DNA of 64,000 nucleotides from Haliotispira sp965263485 (GCA_965263485.1 CBDHHO010000004.1:2207008-2271007); one strand, 5' to 3'. Positions 34,719 to 43,905 are shown, numbered from the stretch's first letter. Notes: generated by a model not told the origin, from the letters alone. Numbers and translations are program-made.

Positions 34719-36128
34719 ATGTCTCTGCTTCCGTTAAATGCAGAGTTGCCGGGCCCCCCGCGTAGTCTCCTGCCCGCCTTGTTATTGCTGCTGGCGGGCT
34801 GCGGCAGCTACTACGGACCGCAGCAACAGCAAGAGATAGAGCAGCTCGTTCGGGTGGGCCGCTTCGCCGATGCCGCAGAGCAGCACGACAAGTACCAGCA
34901 ACTGTACCCGGAGCAGGACGAGTTGCTGTTTTATCTCAACCAGAGCAACCTGGACTACTACAGTTCGATTACGGCGAAGGGGCAGAATGCCCTCCCTCAG
35001 CGCAGTGCGGCCTTTGAGCGGGCCGAAGATCTGCTGCGTCTCAATGATGCGGGGCAGAATTCTTTCGCCGAGCAGGCCGGGCAAAATCCGTACGAGGGCT
35101 ATTTGGCCAGCTTGCAGGAAAGCCTGTGGCACAATGCCTTCGCCTCTCTTTACTACTGGAATCGCAATTCACTGGACGGCGCACTGGTCGAGCTGCGCCG
35201 CAGTCATCAAAAGGTGGAAATTTACCGGCAATACGCTCAGCAGAGCGAGTCCCGGCAAAGCCGGCCCTCCGACCACAAGGATGAGCTGCTGGACTTCCGC
35301 GATTCAGCTCTGATGCAGTACTTGGGTATGGTCTACTACCGCGCCGACCGGCGTTGGGATGATTGGCGCATCAGCTACGAAAATCTGAATGACCTCACCA
35401 CCAACAGCAGCTATTACCCACGTAGGATCCCTGATTGGTACCTGCCGCAGGAGCGCATCCCGGTTCAAAGCGGCGCGATTAATTTTGCCGTTTTTACCGG
35501 TGCGGGGGTCCGCAAGTACGCCCAGGCGGCTCGCATTGTCAAAGTTCCCGGCGGGGTGCTGCTACAGATCGATGGCGAGGCTGCCGAGGAACTGGGGTTC
35601 GGCGTTATTTTGCTCCCCTCCCTAAGCAAAAATTTTTCCTATTATGAACTCCAGATTCCGATGCTGCGGCAGCAACAGAACTCGGTTGACCGCGTGGAGG
35701 TCTATCTCGATGGAGAACTGCGCCAGGAGCTCTACCCGCTGGAGCCCTTTGCCCGGATTAATGCTGAAGTGTTCCGCCGCCTGCGCGCCGATTTTCTGCC
35801 CCGGCAAATTGCCGCCTTCGTTCTGAAGGTGGCTGTCAGTGAAGTGACGCAGGTTGTACTCAGCAGCAATTCCAAGTCTCAGGGCGCCGGACTGATCGCC
35901 GGGTTGGTCGGCAGTATCTTGACCGCGGTTACCAGCCCTGTTCCGGACCTGCGTGTGCCCGGCTTTTATCCCTCCCAAGGCTGGGTCGGTGAAGTGTTTG
36001 CCAGCCCCGGACGGCATGTGGTTGAGCTGCGTTATTATTCCGGTTCTTCGCTGCTGCACCGCAAGATTGAAGAGCTGGCTGTGGCGGCCGGTACCAATCG
36101 AATTGTGCAAGATTACTATGCCCAATGA
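34719..36128 (+). CDS. COG3014-type lipoprotein with TPR-like N-terminal half
   Basis: 469 residues. Lipobox LLLLAGC at about residues 24-30 after a hydrophobic signal, so probably membrane-anchored. Residues ~40-220 are helix-rich and TPR-like (RVGRFADAAEQHDKYQQLYP, WNRNSLDGALVELRRSH). The C-terminal half is beta-rich, with a short hydrophobic glycine-rich segment (GAGLIAGLVGSILTAV). It follows the LpoB-like gene by 21 bases and overlaps the next gene by 11 bases. Homologues cluster with LpoB in many bacteria; the function is unknown. Confidence 0.7.
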   Translation: MSLLPLNAELPGPPRSLLPALLLLLAGCGSYYGPQQQQEIEQLVRVGRFADAAEQHDKYQQLYPEQDELLFYLNQSNLDYYSSITAKGQNALPQRSAAFERAEDLLRLNDAGQNSFAEQAGQNPYEGYLASLQESLWHNAFASLYYWNRNSLDGALVELRRSHQKVEIYRQYAQQSESRQSRPSDHKDELLDFRDSALMQYLGMVYYRADRRWDDWRISYENLNDLTTNSSYYPRRIPDWYLPQERIPVQSGAINFAVFTGAGVRKYAQAARIVKVPGGVLLQIDGEAAEELGFGVILLPSLSKNFSYYELQIPMLRQQQNSVDRVEVYLDGELRQELYPLEPFARINAEVFRRLRADFLPRQIAAFVLKVAVSEVTQVVLSSNSKSQGAGLIAGLVGSILTAVTSPVPDLRVPGFYPSQGWVGEVFASPGRHVVELRYYSGSSLLHRKIEELAVAAGTNRIVQDYYAQ

Positions 36129-37581
36129 TTCGGGGCTCGTAACGCGAGCCCAAACATTGCTGCTGCTCCCCAGTGAAGCGCTGGACTTGGATGCGCTGAG
36201 CTCGGCCTTGCTCTTTGCCGAAATCTGGCAGCGGCTGCCCGCTGCGCCGTGCCCTGACATTCCCTTCCATGCTCCGGCCCCGTTTGCCGGGCGGCGATCC
36301 GGCTATCTGGCTCTGCTGTCGGGCCTGCACCGGGATTTCGGCAGCTTGCGGCCTCACTGCCTGCTGCCATTGCCCGCCGCCCACCGCGCAGAACTGCTGT
36401 GGCGCAGAGACCTCCGCTATCTGCTGCAATTTCTTGCGCCTCAGCTTGCCTCGTCTTCTGATGCTCAGTCGGAGGAGGCAATCCTGCTCGGGACATTGGA
36501 ACAGTTGTTCCACAGTGCCGACTGCGGTCTAAACTTTGGCACGGAGCCTCCGATTTTTTTTGCGCAGAGGTCCATGGGAGTCACGGGGTCGCAGAACGCC
36601 CGGCTCGGTCACTTGGTTTTGCTCGACCGCCACCAGCTGCCTGGCGATTGGCTCGTCCCGGATTCCAGGCCGCGCGGTGAGTCCCAGGCTCTTCCAATGC
36701 CCCAGCGAGAGCAGCAAGTGTCTGGCCGTGTGCTGGCAATCTGGGACCACCGGCCCGACAGCGGGGCCTTGCCCGCTGTGCCCTTACGCTGCATTGAGCG
36801 GGCCACTTCCTGTGTCTCGTTGCTGCTGGACTGTGCGCTCCGCCTGGAAATTTTCAGCCACTTGAGCAAGGCGGCCTGTCTCTTGGCCATTGCCACTTTG
36901 CATTTGGACAGTCAACAGTACGGCAGCCTGCTCGACTGGGAACAAGTTCTCTACCGCAGGCTGCGCGAGCGTCTGTGTCGGCAGAACCCGAGAGCAGAAA
37001 GCCCGGCATTTCTGGCCGAAGCTCAATTGCAAGAAATTGAAGAGGGCATTGTCCGGCAGCGCAGGGAACCGGAACTGGATTTATTTCAGCAGGCCAATTC
37101 CGATGTCAAGGTCCTGCATTTTGCCTTGCCCGGAAACTCGGAAATCCCGGGTACGGTGCGGGTGGCAATTGGCACGGTGGCAGCGGGTTGGCAATCTTTA
37201 CAGCGGCTCTGTGAGAACGATACTTTGAGCAGTTTTGCCAGCCGCTGTCTGGCGCGCCAGGCAGCGGATTTTTTGGTGCTGCTGCATCGCCTGAGCGCGG
37301 AGAATCCGGAGCGGGCCGTCAGCTTTTTGTTTTCGTCTGCCGGGGCAGGTAGCGCACTGTGCTGGGATTCGCCCAAGATCGATTTTCTGCTGCTGCGCTT
37401 GCGCCAGCGTTTCCCCTGCACTGCGTTATACTGCGGCGGGAGGGCTGCTTCAGGGACGGAACTGGTGCAGTGGCGGCAGCAGAATCCCAGGTTGAGCCGC
37501 AAGGATTTTATCCCGGTCTTTCGTAAGAGCTTTGCGGAGTTGCTGGATGGGGTAGCCGGGAGGGCGGGCTGGCTGCCTTGA
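36118..37581 (+). CDS. PRUNE-like DHH-superfamily protein with degenerate active site
   Basis: 487 residues from ATG 36118, overlapping the preceding gene. The N-terminal LLPSEALDLDALSSALLFAE has the shape of the DHH-family motif around xNPDxDSIxSAxxxAE. HLVLLDRHQLPGDW corresponds to the VDHHEL motif, with DRH in place of DHH. RATSCVSLLLDCALRLEIF and LLAIATLHLDSQQYG match the later GATSTLV and ILxDTxxF blocks. This is the layout of exopolyphosphatase/PRUNE and Mn-dependent pyrophosphatase enzymes. Loss of the usual first Asp/His ligands suggests altered or lost activity. Family call is from motif spacing only. Confidence 0.55.
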   Translation: MPNDSGLVTRAQTLLLLPSEALDLDALSSALLFAEIWQRLPAAPCPDIPFHAPAPFAGRRSGYLALLSGLHRDFGSLRPHCLLPLPAAHRAELLWRRDLRYLLQFLAPQLASSSDAQSEEAILLGTLEQLFHSADCGLNFGTEPPIFFAQRSMGVTGSQNARLGHLVLLDRHQLPGDWLVPDSRPRGESQALPMPQREQQVSGRVLAIWDHRPDSGALPAVPLRCIERATSCVSLLLDCALRLEIFSHLSKAACLLAIATLHLDSQQYGSLLDWEQVLYRRLRERLCRQNPRAESPAFLAEAQLQEIEEGIVRQRREPELDLFQQANSDVKVLHFALPGNSEIPGTVRVAIGTVAAGWQSLQRLCENDTLSSFASRCLARQAADFLVLLHRLSAENPERAVSFLFSSAGAGSALCWDSPKIDFLLLRLRQRFPCTALYCGGRAASGTELVQWRQQNPRLSRKDFIPVFRKSFAELLDGVAGRAGWLP

Positions 37582-37604
37582 GAATCTGTTTAGAGGTGCC
37601 CTTA

Positions 37605-37668
37605 ATACCAATCCGTAGAAGTATAATTTGATAAATATTTGTCAAATTATACTTCTACGGATTGGTAT
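37605..37668. repeat. Perfect 27-bp inverted repeat with 10-base loop
   Basis: ATACCAATCCGTAGAAGTAT plus AATTTGA (37605-37631) pairs perfectly with 37642-37668 around TAAATATTTG. A solo end of the miniature family (TTTAGAGGTGCCC) abuts it on the left. It supplies the TGA stop of the minus-strand CPBP gene. It may be a tiny transposable element made only of its two ends, or a strong two-way terminator between convergent genes. Confidence 0.85.
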
Positions 37669-38219
37669 CATTCCAGGACGAGATTCCTGCCGCCAAGCAT
37701 AAATACCCATACGATGACCGTAAGCCAGTGTATGAGGACGGGAACCCACAGGGACTCACTCTCTATGTATGTGTAGCTGCATGTGATCCCCAACGCCGCG
37801 ACTATGACGAGGAAGTGCGGATTCAGAAAAAAATATTGTGCGCCAGGGTTTATTGTCAACGCGTTGAACGGGTGCCAGGCGACAAAAAGTATTGTGCTGA
37901 TCGCTATAAAAAGCAGCTTTCTGCCCGGTTTCCTTTCTTTGGAAATGGGAATCAAAAGGGCTCTGAACACCAGCTCTTCCAGTAAGGAGGGGAATAGAAA
38001 CAGGGTAAGCGGCAAGAACCAGATCAGGTCTGAATCCCGGAGCATTCCAAACCCGAACAAGTCGTGATTTTCTCCATAAAAAAACGAAAAAACAGAAAAA
38101 GCAAGAAGTGGGATCAGTACTTTGGGGCTGAGTACATCAGGGGCTTTCAGCAGCCTTGGTATTGTATTTTCTTTCAAATAGTTTGTAATTTTCTTGCCTA
38201 CATCCACGAGTGCCTCCAA
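37668..38219 (-). CDS. CPBP-family intramembrane metalloprotease
   Basis: 183-residue membrane protein (CAAX/Abi/CPBP family) with about five hydrophobic segments. Active-site motifs: EELVFRALL (EExxxR), FVAWHPFNAL (FxxxH) and the final IHWLTVIVW (HxxxN/V region). The last codon and stop come from the edge of the 27-bp inverted repeat, so the native C-terminus may be slightly altered. CPBP proteins process prenylated or bacteriocin-like peptides or act in self-immunity; no partner gene is adjacent. Confidence 0.8.
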   Translation of the reverse strand: MEALVDVGKKITNYLKENTIPRLLKAPDVLSPKVLIPLLAFSVFSFFYGENHDLFGFGMLRDSDLIWFLPLTLFLFPSLLEELVFRALLIPISKERKPGRKLLFIAISTILFVAWHPFNALTINPGAQYFFLNPHFLVIVAALGITCSYTYIESESLWVPVLIHWLTVIVWVFMLGGRNLVLE

Positions 38220-38315
38220 GCTTCTGCTGTCTCTGGTGTTTCCTGAGCAGCCGTAGTTAGCTGTTATGAAGTGGGCCCAAGCATGTGGGACTTCCCTATA
38301 AACGTTTTAATTTTA

Positions 38316-38608
38316 GGGAATCTCTAAAAATTCTCCACCACAGAAGGATGCTGCGCCAGACTCGGTTTTTTTCACGGAGCAGCTTTGTCACGAAAGAGAG
38401 GAATCAGGCTCTTTGCTGCGCACGGCCTGCCAGTTCACCAATGCTGCGCCAGCTCACATTGGTGCCATATAACAAAGTATGCTTCGGCCTCCGTTCCTCG
38501 CTACCGCAGAAAGTCTCTTCGTCTGGCATCAAAACGCGGTACAATCGCTGTGGCGAAGCAGAGCGATTGTACAATTCTCGCGAAGCGATACCGTTTTTAG
38601 AGGTACCC
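38316..38608. repeat. Miniature inverted-repeat element, class B (293 bp)
   Basis: Left end GGGAATCTCTAAAAATTC, right end GTTTTTAGAGGTACCC, with TTTA on both sides (38312-38315 and 38609-38612). Inside is an extra inverted repeat, ACAATCGCT and AGCGATTGT. This is the longest well-bounded copy. The rest of 38220-38623 has no gene. Confidence 0.85.
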
Positions 38609-38623
38609 TTTAGTAGAACTTTC

Positions 38624-39367
38624 TCAACTGTCAACAGGCTTGCGGTCGTGTAAAGCGGTAAGCAAGACTTGTTCAAAGTATCGATAATAGAATTCTTTAG
38701 AATCCTGTAGACGCTCTAGATTTTCAAGAGATAGCTGGATTGCGTAATCTGATTGGAAAAGCAAAAAGTGAAAATAACGGATCGCTGTAACTTCTTCACC
38801 TTTAAATTCAGCAAGAGTATGCTCACTTACTGATGTATTGTCTTCACTAAAAATATAGCTTTGAATACTCATGTTCAATTCTTGTAAGTAGGCCCAGAAC
38901 CGCTCACGGGAATACGTAATATCTGCAGGGCTATTGCCCATTAGCACCCAGGGAAGGCGATCCACAATAAAATGCTTTACGGGTTTTTCTGTGATAGAAG
39001 CGAAGTTATAGGTACCTGCATTGTAATTGGTTACCAAATCCCCATTGTTGTCAAAGACAACCTCACGACCATCTTCACTGACATATACCATGTTTCCTTT
39101 TGCCCCACGCATTTGGTGGGAGAAACTTTCATCAGCATGCTGTAGAATAAAATAAATTATACTGACCTGTGTTTTCGTAATCGCTTCAGGATGATAGGCT
39201 AAAAAGTACGGATTATCCAGTATAAAAATATCTTTATAACTATTGAGCAGTACATTTACATTATATTCTTGGTTCAGTTGACTTGCATCTTCTGGCTGCG
39301 CCAAGCTGCTGATGCATGAACCGAGCCAAGTTCCCAAAATTGTCAATACGATAATTCGATAGGTCAT
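38624..39367 (-). CDS. Hypothetical lipoprotein, 247 residues
   Basis: From ATG 39367 the protein begins with a signal and lipobox (VLTILGTWLGSCISS), so it is probably membrane-anchored and faces the periplasm or surface. The body is mixed alpha/beta, with segments such as YNVNVLLNSYKDIFILDNPY, GNMVYVSEDGREVVFDNNGD and VKHFIVDRLPWVLMGNSPAD. I recognise no family. An in-frame ATG nine codons earlier is possible but lacks a ribosome site. It is followed downstream by a miniature element. Confidence 0.6.
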   Translation of the reverse strand: MTYRIIVLTILGTWLGSCISSLAQPEDASQLNQEYNVNVLLNSYKDIFILDNPYFLAYHPEAITKTQVSIIYFILQHADESFSHQMRGAKGNMVYVSEDGREVVFDNNGDLVTNYNAGTYNFASITEKPVKHFIVDRLPWVLMGNSPADITYSRERFWAYLQELNMSIQSYIFSEDNTSVSEHTLAEFKGEEVTAIRYFHFLLFQSDYAIQLSLENLERLQDSKEFYYRYFEQVLLTALHDRKPVDS

Positions 39368-39394
39368 GGCTCCGACTCTGTAATTTGATGGCAC

Positions 39395-39714
39395 CCCAGA
39401 AACTGAGCTTTATCTGCCTAGATTCTGATGTTCAGGTATCCTGCTGCTAGCAGGGAAGCAGCTTTCGAATGAGAGTATCATAGAGAAATATGGGAATTTA
39501 GAGAACCTCTAAAAATTCCCTAAAATTTTGGTCCGGAATTGAAGTTTTAAAAGGCTTTCCTCTGTTATACAGTCGCGAACTGCCGAAAATACTGGCAATG
39601 GGGGATCGTATAGCACCGAAGCTGGCAACATTGCACAATATATGACATAATGCTGTGCTTTGGCAATTGCCATGAATCGTATTACCCCCAAAAAAATGGA
39701 AAAGGAACGCCCAA
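39395..39714. other. Gene-free stretch with a solo element end
   Basis: GAGAACCTCTAAAAATTCCC near 39501-39520 is a left end of the miniature family without a matching right end. I find no coding sequence or RNA gene in the rest. Confidence 0.5.
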
Positions 39715-39822
39715 ATGATCATGTACAAACCGGACAACACCATACAAGCAAATCAATACCATCGGCCAAAACGACTTGGAAGACCGGAAACACTGAAAAT
39801 AAAAGCGTCGAAACGCAGTAGA

Positions 39823-40566
39823 ATGGCATCCAGTTTCCGTATCGGGCTTTTTGCCTTATTTGTCGTCGTCACGTCTGCGGGTTTGAGGGCCCAGCAACAG
39901 GGCCAGCAGACAGGGTCCGAAACAGAGGAAACTCTGCGGGAACAGCGCGCATATCTCTTAAATTTAATGAGTTTCAGCTCTGATGCCACGGAGGCCCGAC
40001 TCGCGCTCCAGAGTCTGGCGCAACTGGTAGAAGATGGCCAATTGTCCCGGGACGACTCATTGCTCATCGAAGCCCTGACACGGCTGGCGCAACGCGGTAC
40101 CGCGTTGAAAATCTACGATGGCAAGGGCAATGTGCTCAACAACGATTATGTTGTGCGCTCAGATGCCTGTAATTTTCTGGGTAAGCTGGGCGGCGATCGG
40201 GCCGTAGGAGGCTTGATTGCAGTGATGCAAAGCGATATTGAACCTGTAGTCGTGGCGGTGGCCATGGAAAGTCTGGTCAAAGCTCTGCCGGAAGGCAGCC
40301 CGACTTTGATTCGGATGTTGACAGAAGTCTTCTATAGTTACCACACCAGCCATCAGGACAACACACTGGCCCGTTCCTTCCTGTATGCTGCTGCTGAGTA
40401 CGGCGCAAACAGTAATGGCAAATTGCTCTCCCCCTATCTGCTGCAGGCAGTGCATGACATGAGTACCCCCAACAGCGCTTACATCACGTCATTGCGCATC
40501 AAGGCCCGCTCGTTGATTCTGAGCTGGCTGAGAGCCGAATATCCCAACTGGGAAGACTTGCAATAA
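39823..40566 (+). CDS. Exported HEAT-repeat-like protein
   Basis: 247 residues from ATG 39823, chosen because it starts a clear signal peptide (SFRIGLFALFVVVTSAGLRA followed by QQQ). An upstream in-frame start at 39715 would add a basic, unlikely leader. The mature part is all-helical with HEAT-like units (SSDATEARLALQSLAQLVED, GGDRAVGGLIAVMQSDIEPV, VVAVAMESLVKALPEGSPTL). Such proteins are scaffolds; the partner is unknown. Common in spirochaete genomes as exported hypothetical proteins. Confidence 0.65.
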   Translation: MASSFRIGLFALFVVVTSAGLRAQQQGQQTGSETEETLREQRAYLLNLMSFSSDATEARLALQSLAQLVEDGQLSRDDSLLIEALTRLAQRGTALKIYDGKGNVLNNDYVVRSDACNFLGKLGGDRAVGGLIAVMQSDIEPVVVAVAMESLVKALPEGSPTLIRMLTEVFYSYHTSHQDNTLARSFLYAAAEYGANSNGKLLSPYLLQAVHDMSTPNSAYITSLRIKARSLILSWLRAEYPNWEDLQ

Positions 40567-40692
40567 GAAATCATTCTGAATCTCCGGGCTCACAATCTTT
40601 TTGAGACTCATTTTCGCCAATTATTTATGGGGATTTCCTCGCATCCAGACTGACTCAATCCTCTAATTTCGAGGACAGGAAAAATTTTACCC

Positions 40693-41244
40693 ATGAAGCT
40701 ATTAAAAGATAACGGATTTTTTTTCTGCCCCGGCTGTGCTTCTCGGGAACTACATTTTGAGATGAAGAATCTGCGCTGCAAAGATTGTGGCTTTGTGTAC
40801 TTCCAAAACCCGGCTGCCGCCGTTGGAGTGATTATCTCTAGGGAGCAGCAGACAGAAATTCTGTTGGCAGTCCGGGCCCGGGATCCGGGTCGAGGGTACT
40901 ATGACCTGCCCGGCGGTTTTGTCGATCCTGGAGAGAGTTTGGAGCAGGCTTTGGTCCGCGAGCTGGCCGAAGAGCTGGGGCCTCAGATATCAGGGCATCT
41001 GAGTACACCCGTTTATCTGCTCTCTTCCCATAATAATTACCCCTACAAACAAAAGATGTATCCAGTCTGCGATGTGTTTTTCAGCACAGAGCTCCTGAGC
41101 GAAGTGGCACTGGTTGCCGCAGACGATGTGGAATCCTTTGTTTGGTGCGGTCTGGATGAAATCAGATTCGAGCATGTCGCATTTCCTTCCGTCAGAGAAG
41201 CGCTGAGTAGCTGGCTCCAAACCCGGAAAGGAATGGCCGGTTAA
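40693..41244 (+). CDS. Nudix hydrolase with N-terminal zinc ribbon
   Basis: 183 residues. C12, C15, C29 and C32 (FFCPGC, LRCKDCGF) form a zinc ribbon. The Nudix box GGFVDPGESLEQALVRELAE then ELG (about residues 74-96) is complete: GX5EX7REUXEEXGU. The sequence after the ribbon (FQNPAAAVGVIISR) resembles NudC- and ADP-ribose-type enzymes. It would hydrolyse a nucleoside diphosphate derivative; the exact substrate is unknown. Confidence 0.87.
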   Translation: MKLLKDNGFFFCPGCASRELHFEMKNLRCKDCGFVYFQNPAAAVGVIISREQQTEILLAVRARDPGRGYYDLPGGFVDPGESLEQALVRELAEELGPQISGHLSTPVYLLSSHNNYPYKQKMYPVCDVFFSTELLSEVALVAADDVESFVWCGLDEIRFEHVAFPSVREALSSWLQTRKGMAG

Positions 41245-41245
41245 A

Positions 41246-41481
41246 GGGAACCTCTAAAGCCGCTAAATTATGGGCACCGCTAAAAACTCCCCACCACAGA
41301 AACCCCACCACAGAAACCCCACCACAGAAACCCCACCACAGAAACCCCACCACAGAAACCCCACCACAGAAACCCCACCACAGAAACCCCACCACAGAAA
41401 TATGCTGCGCTGAACGGCAAAGCTGTGGCCAAGCCTCGCTGCCACAGCAAAGAGTACAAGTCACGGAGCCACGACAACCTG
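41246..41481. repeat. Worn miniature element carrying an expanded minisatellite
   Basis: GGGAACCTCTAAAG (41246) and GGGCACCGCTAAAAACTCCC (41272) are element ends. From 41289 to 41400 the 14-bp unit CCCCACCACAGAAA is repeated eight times without error. A single copy of this unit occurs in class-B elements, for example at 31455, so the array grew by slippage inside an element. The remainder to 41481 is worn element sequence. Confidence 0.88.
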
Positions 41482-41991
41482 CTAACTGATTTTTTCTTTC
41501 TGAGTCAGCACATTGATGAAACTACATCTCCGGCTGCCATCAATCTGCTCGGAAATAATACCCCAACCCGTTTTGCAGGCGTGGGTTGAACCAGGCAAGG
41601 CAAAAATTAAAGTCTGGTTTGCAATCCCCGCAACTACGCGCGACTGAATCGTGGAACTACCGATCTCCTGATAAGACAAGCTGCGGAACAACTCGCCAAA
41701 GCCCTCAATCTCTTTGTCAAAGAGAGCCCGAACAGCCTCAGGTGTCACATCGCGCGCAAAGAGCCCGGTTCCCCCCGTAATCAGAACGATCTTCGTATCG
41801 TCGGCAATCCACTGAGAGACCAAGCTGCGAATAGCATAAACATCATCGGGACAAATTCGCCTCTCTTGCAATACATGACCGGCCTCAAGCACTTGCCTGG
41901 CCAAATAACTGCCGGAGGAATCATTCTCTTCGTTTCTGCTGTCGGAAACCGTCAATACGGCCACCTGAAAAGATCGTATTTTTTCATCCAT
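41482..41991 (-). CDS. moaB: Molybdopterin adenylyltransferase-type protein, MoaB/MogA
   Basis: 169 residues. Adenylylates molybdopterin before molybdate insertion. Motifs: VAVLTVSDSRNEENDSSGSY, IVLITGGTGLFARDVTPEAV (the GGTGxxxRDxTPE signature) and LIFALPGSTHACKTGWGII. It is the last gene of a long minus-strand cluster and overlaps the upstream permease gene by 8 bp, so it is co-transcribed. Confidence 0.9.
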   Translation of the reverse strand: MDEKIRSFQVAVLTVSDSRNEENDSSGSYLARQVLEAGHVLQERRICPDDVYAIRSLVSQWIADDTKIVLITGGTGLFARDVTPEAVRALFDKEIEGFGELFRSLSYQEIGSSTIQSRVVAGIANQTLIFALPGSTHACKTGWGIISEQIDGSRRCSFINVLTQKEKIS

Positions 41992-42805
41992 AATCGAGTG
42001 CCAACCTTATCATATTATAAACGGCGATTGAGCCAACAGTAAGCATCACCAATAGCTTGACCCCGTTGGAACTGACTCTATAAGCGACAAAACGCATGGT
42101 CAAGATGCTCGACAATGCGCTCGTCAGAGGCAGCAGGGGCAGCGTCCAAACACTGTGCTGCAGAAAGCTCCCCTCTGCCCGCTCCACTATATCAATGAAG
42201 TTTTGCACGATATGGGGCAGACGGGCCCCAATCCCCACAACAGAATTGATGAAGATATAAATTGCCGTGACGATTGGTATGTGCAAATAAGACATGCCGG
42301 ACAAATAGAGAATCGGGCCGAGAATGATGCCCCCTCCGATGCCGACCAGGCCCGAACTCAGGCCGATAAGGGCACTGATACCCACCAGGAGGAGAGGGGA
42401 GATATGGGGGCACAGAAGCTCCCGGCTTGGCCGCCGCTTCTCGGTTCTGTACTGCAAGAAAAAGCTCATCAAAATAATCAGTAAAACGATAGTGTTGAGC
42501 AGCAGGCGATAGACCCCATCGCGGAAACCCAGACTGGTCCCGAGCCGGGCTCCGAGCCAGGCACAGCTGATCGAGGGCAGAAGTATGATGGCCAGCAGCC
42601 TGAAAGAACACGGCTCCCTCCGCCACAGGCGAATGCCTGCACCGATACCGCTGACGATGACGTTGCTGCTCAATGCAATGACAGGGATGATTTGCACCGG
42701 AAGCTGAAACAGCTCCATGAACATCAGGTATGATGTGCCGCCCCCCAAGCCGATCAGGACGCTGGAGATGCCGATGAGCATAAACACGGGCAGCAGAAAA
42801 ATCAT
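41984..42805 (-). CDS. TauE/SafE-family membrane permease
   Basis: 273 residues with about eight hydrophobic helices in two halves. Characteristic glycine-rich pieces: IGISSVLIGLGGGTSYLMFM and ISALIGLSSGLVGIGGGIIL. The family exports or imports sulfur oxyanions and small organic acids. Inside a molybdenum-cofactor cluster it might move sulfite, sulfate or another anion; nothing in the sequence fixes the substrate. It overlaps both neighbours by a few bases. Confidence 0.85.
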   Translation of the reverse strand: MIFLLPVFMLIGISSVLIGLGGGTSYLMFMELFQLPVQIIPVIALSSNVIVSGIGAGIRLWRREPCSFRLLAIILLPSISCAWLGARLGTSLGFRDGVYRLLLNTIVLLIILMSFFLQYRTEKRRPSRELLCPHISPLLLVGISALIGLSSGLVGIGGGIILGPILYLSGMSYLHIPIVTAIYIFINSVVGIGARLPHIVQNFIDIVERAEGSFLQHSVWTLPLLPLTSALSSILTMRFVAYRVSSNGVKLLVMLTVGSIAVYNMIRLALDYG

Positions 42806-43905
42806 AGCCCGGCGTAGCCGCCGATGTAGGAAAAGGCCCGGTAGCCAGACTGCTGTAGTTCCCGGGCCAGAGCCAAGCTGCGCACGCCCTTATAGCAGAC
42901 CAGAATATAGGTTTTTCCCTTCTGTGCCCGGGCGATAAAGCGACTAAAGTCGCGCAGCTCTTCTTCCATCAGAGCCACTACAGTGCGGCCGCGAAACTTG
43001 GCATTGTCTCCCTGGTCTTCAGGGTTGCGCACATCAAGGATGACTGCCCCACCTTCACCATCCTGGCCACTCTTACCTTGGGGCGGTAGTTCGGATACTT
43101 CCGGTGGCGGTCTGTGGAGCCTGGCTGTCAGTTCCTTCCGCCGTTCCGAATCCCGACAGAAACAGCCCTCTGCCGGGGGGATTTTCAACAGAGACCATTC
43201 GAGCAGCTCCCAATCAAATAAAGACATGGAAGAGCTGAGGCGGTACTTGCCCAATAGGGAAAGCAGGGCGATATTGACTTGCTGCAAAGCCACCGTCCCG
43301 GCAACAGCAGTCATCACACCGGCATCCGAGCAGTCCCTCTGCGCACCCGGCTCAGGGGCTTCGCTCCACACGCAACGCAGGCAGGAGGGCCCGGATTCTG
43401 CACTTCGGGCCCTCGAAAACGGAAAGTAATACACCTGGCCCGAAGTCTGAAAAATACCGGCCTGGACCAGGTCTTTCTGCAGCAGCCAGCAGGCATCGTG
43501 AATCAAGTACTTGCTGGGAAAGTTGTCGCTGCAATCGAGTATCAAATCATAGGGGCCAAGCAGCTCCTGCCAGTTGCTCTCGTTGAGCTTCTGCTTGTGC
43601 TTGACAATATGAATATAAGGGTTTTGGGCCTTGAGCCTGCGCTGTGCGACTTCGACCTTCTCTTCTCCGAGCTCTTGGTGTTCATAGAGCACCTGCCTGC
43701 TGATATTAGAGACTTCAATCCGGTCGTAATCACAGAGGCCCAGAGTTCCAATGCCACTGCCGGCAAGGTAGATGGAAGCTGGACAGCCCAGCCCTCCCAT
43801 GCCGATGATCAGGCAGCTGGCGGCAGAAAAAGTATCCTGCCCTTGCCGCCCTACTCGCGGCACCTTGACTTGGCAGGCATAATAACTTGCTTCGCTCACA
43901 GCCAC
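42802..43905 (-). CDS. MoeB/MoeZ-type adenylyltransferase with rhodanese domain
   Basis: 367 residues. N-terminal E1-like domain: IIGMGGLGCPASIYLAGSGI (ATP site), DYDRIEVSNISRQVLY, YDLILDCSDNFPSKYLIHDA. Zinc cysteines appear as CLRC and CFC. C-terminal rhodanese domain ends with ILVCYKGVRSLALARELQQS, with the persulfide Cys in CYKGVRS. It activates the MoaD C-terminus and supplies its sulfur. It overlaps the moaE start. Confidence 0.9.
   Translation of the reverse strand: MAVSEASYYACQVKVPRVGRQGQDTFSAASCLIIGMGGLGCPASIYLAGSGIGTLGLCDYDRIEVSNISRQVLYEHQELGEEKVEVAQRRLKAQNPYIHIVKHKQKLNESNWQELLGPYDLILDCSDNFPSKYLIHDACWLLQKDLVQAGIFQTSGQVYYFPFSRARSAESGPSCLRCVWSEAPEPGAQRDCSDAGVMTAVAGTVALQQVNIALLSLLGKYRLSSSMSLFDWELLEWSLLKIPPAEGCFCRDSERRKELTARLHRPPPEVSELPPQGKSGQDGEGGAVILDVRNPEDQGDNAKFRGRTVVALMEEELRDFSRFIARAQKGKTYILVCYKGVRSLALARELQQSGYRAFSYIGGYAGL

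Noticed and set aside
41192..41477. Gly/Trp-rich open frames (WWGFCGGVSVVGF pattern)
   Set aside because: They are the 14-bp minisatellite read in three frames; no start context or family similarity.
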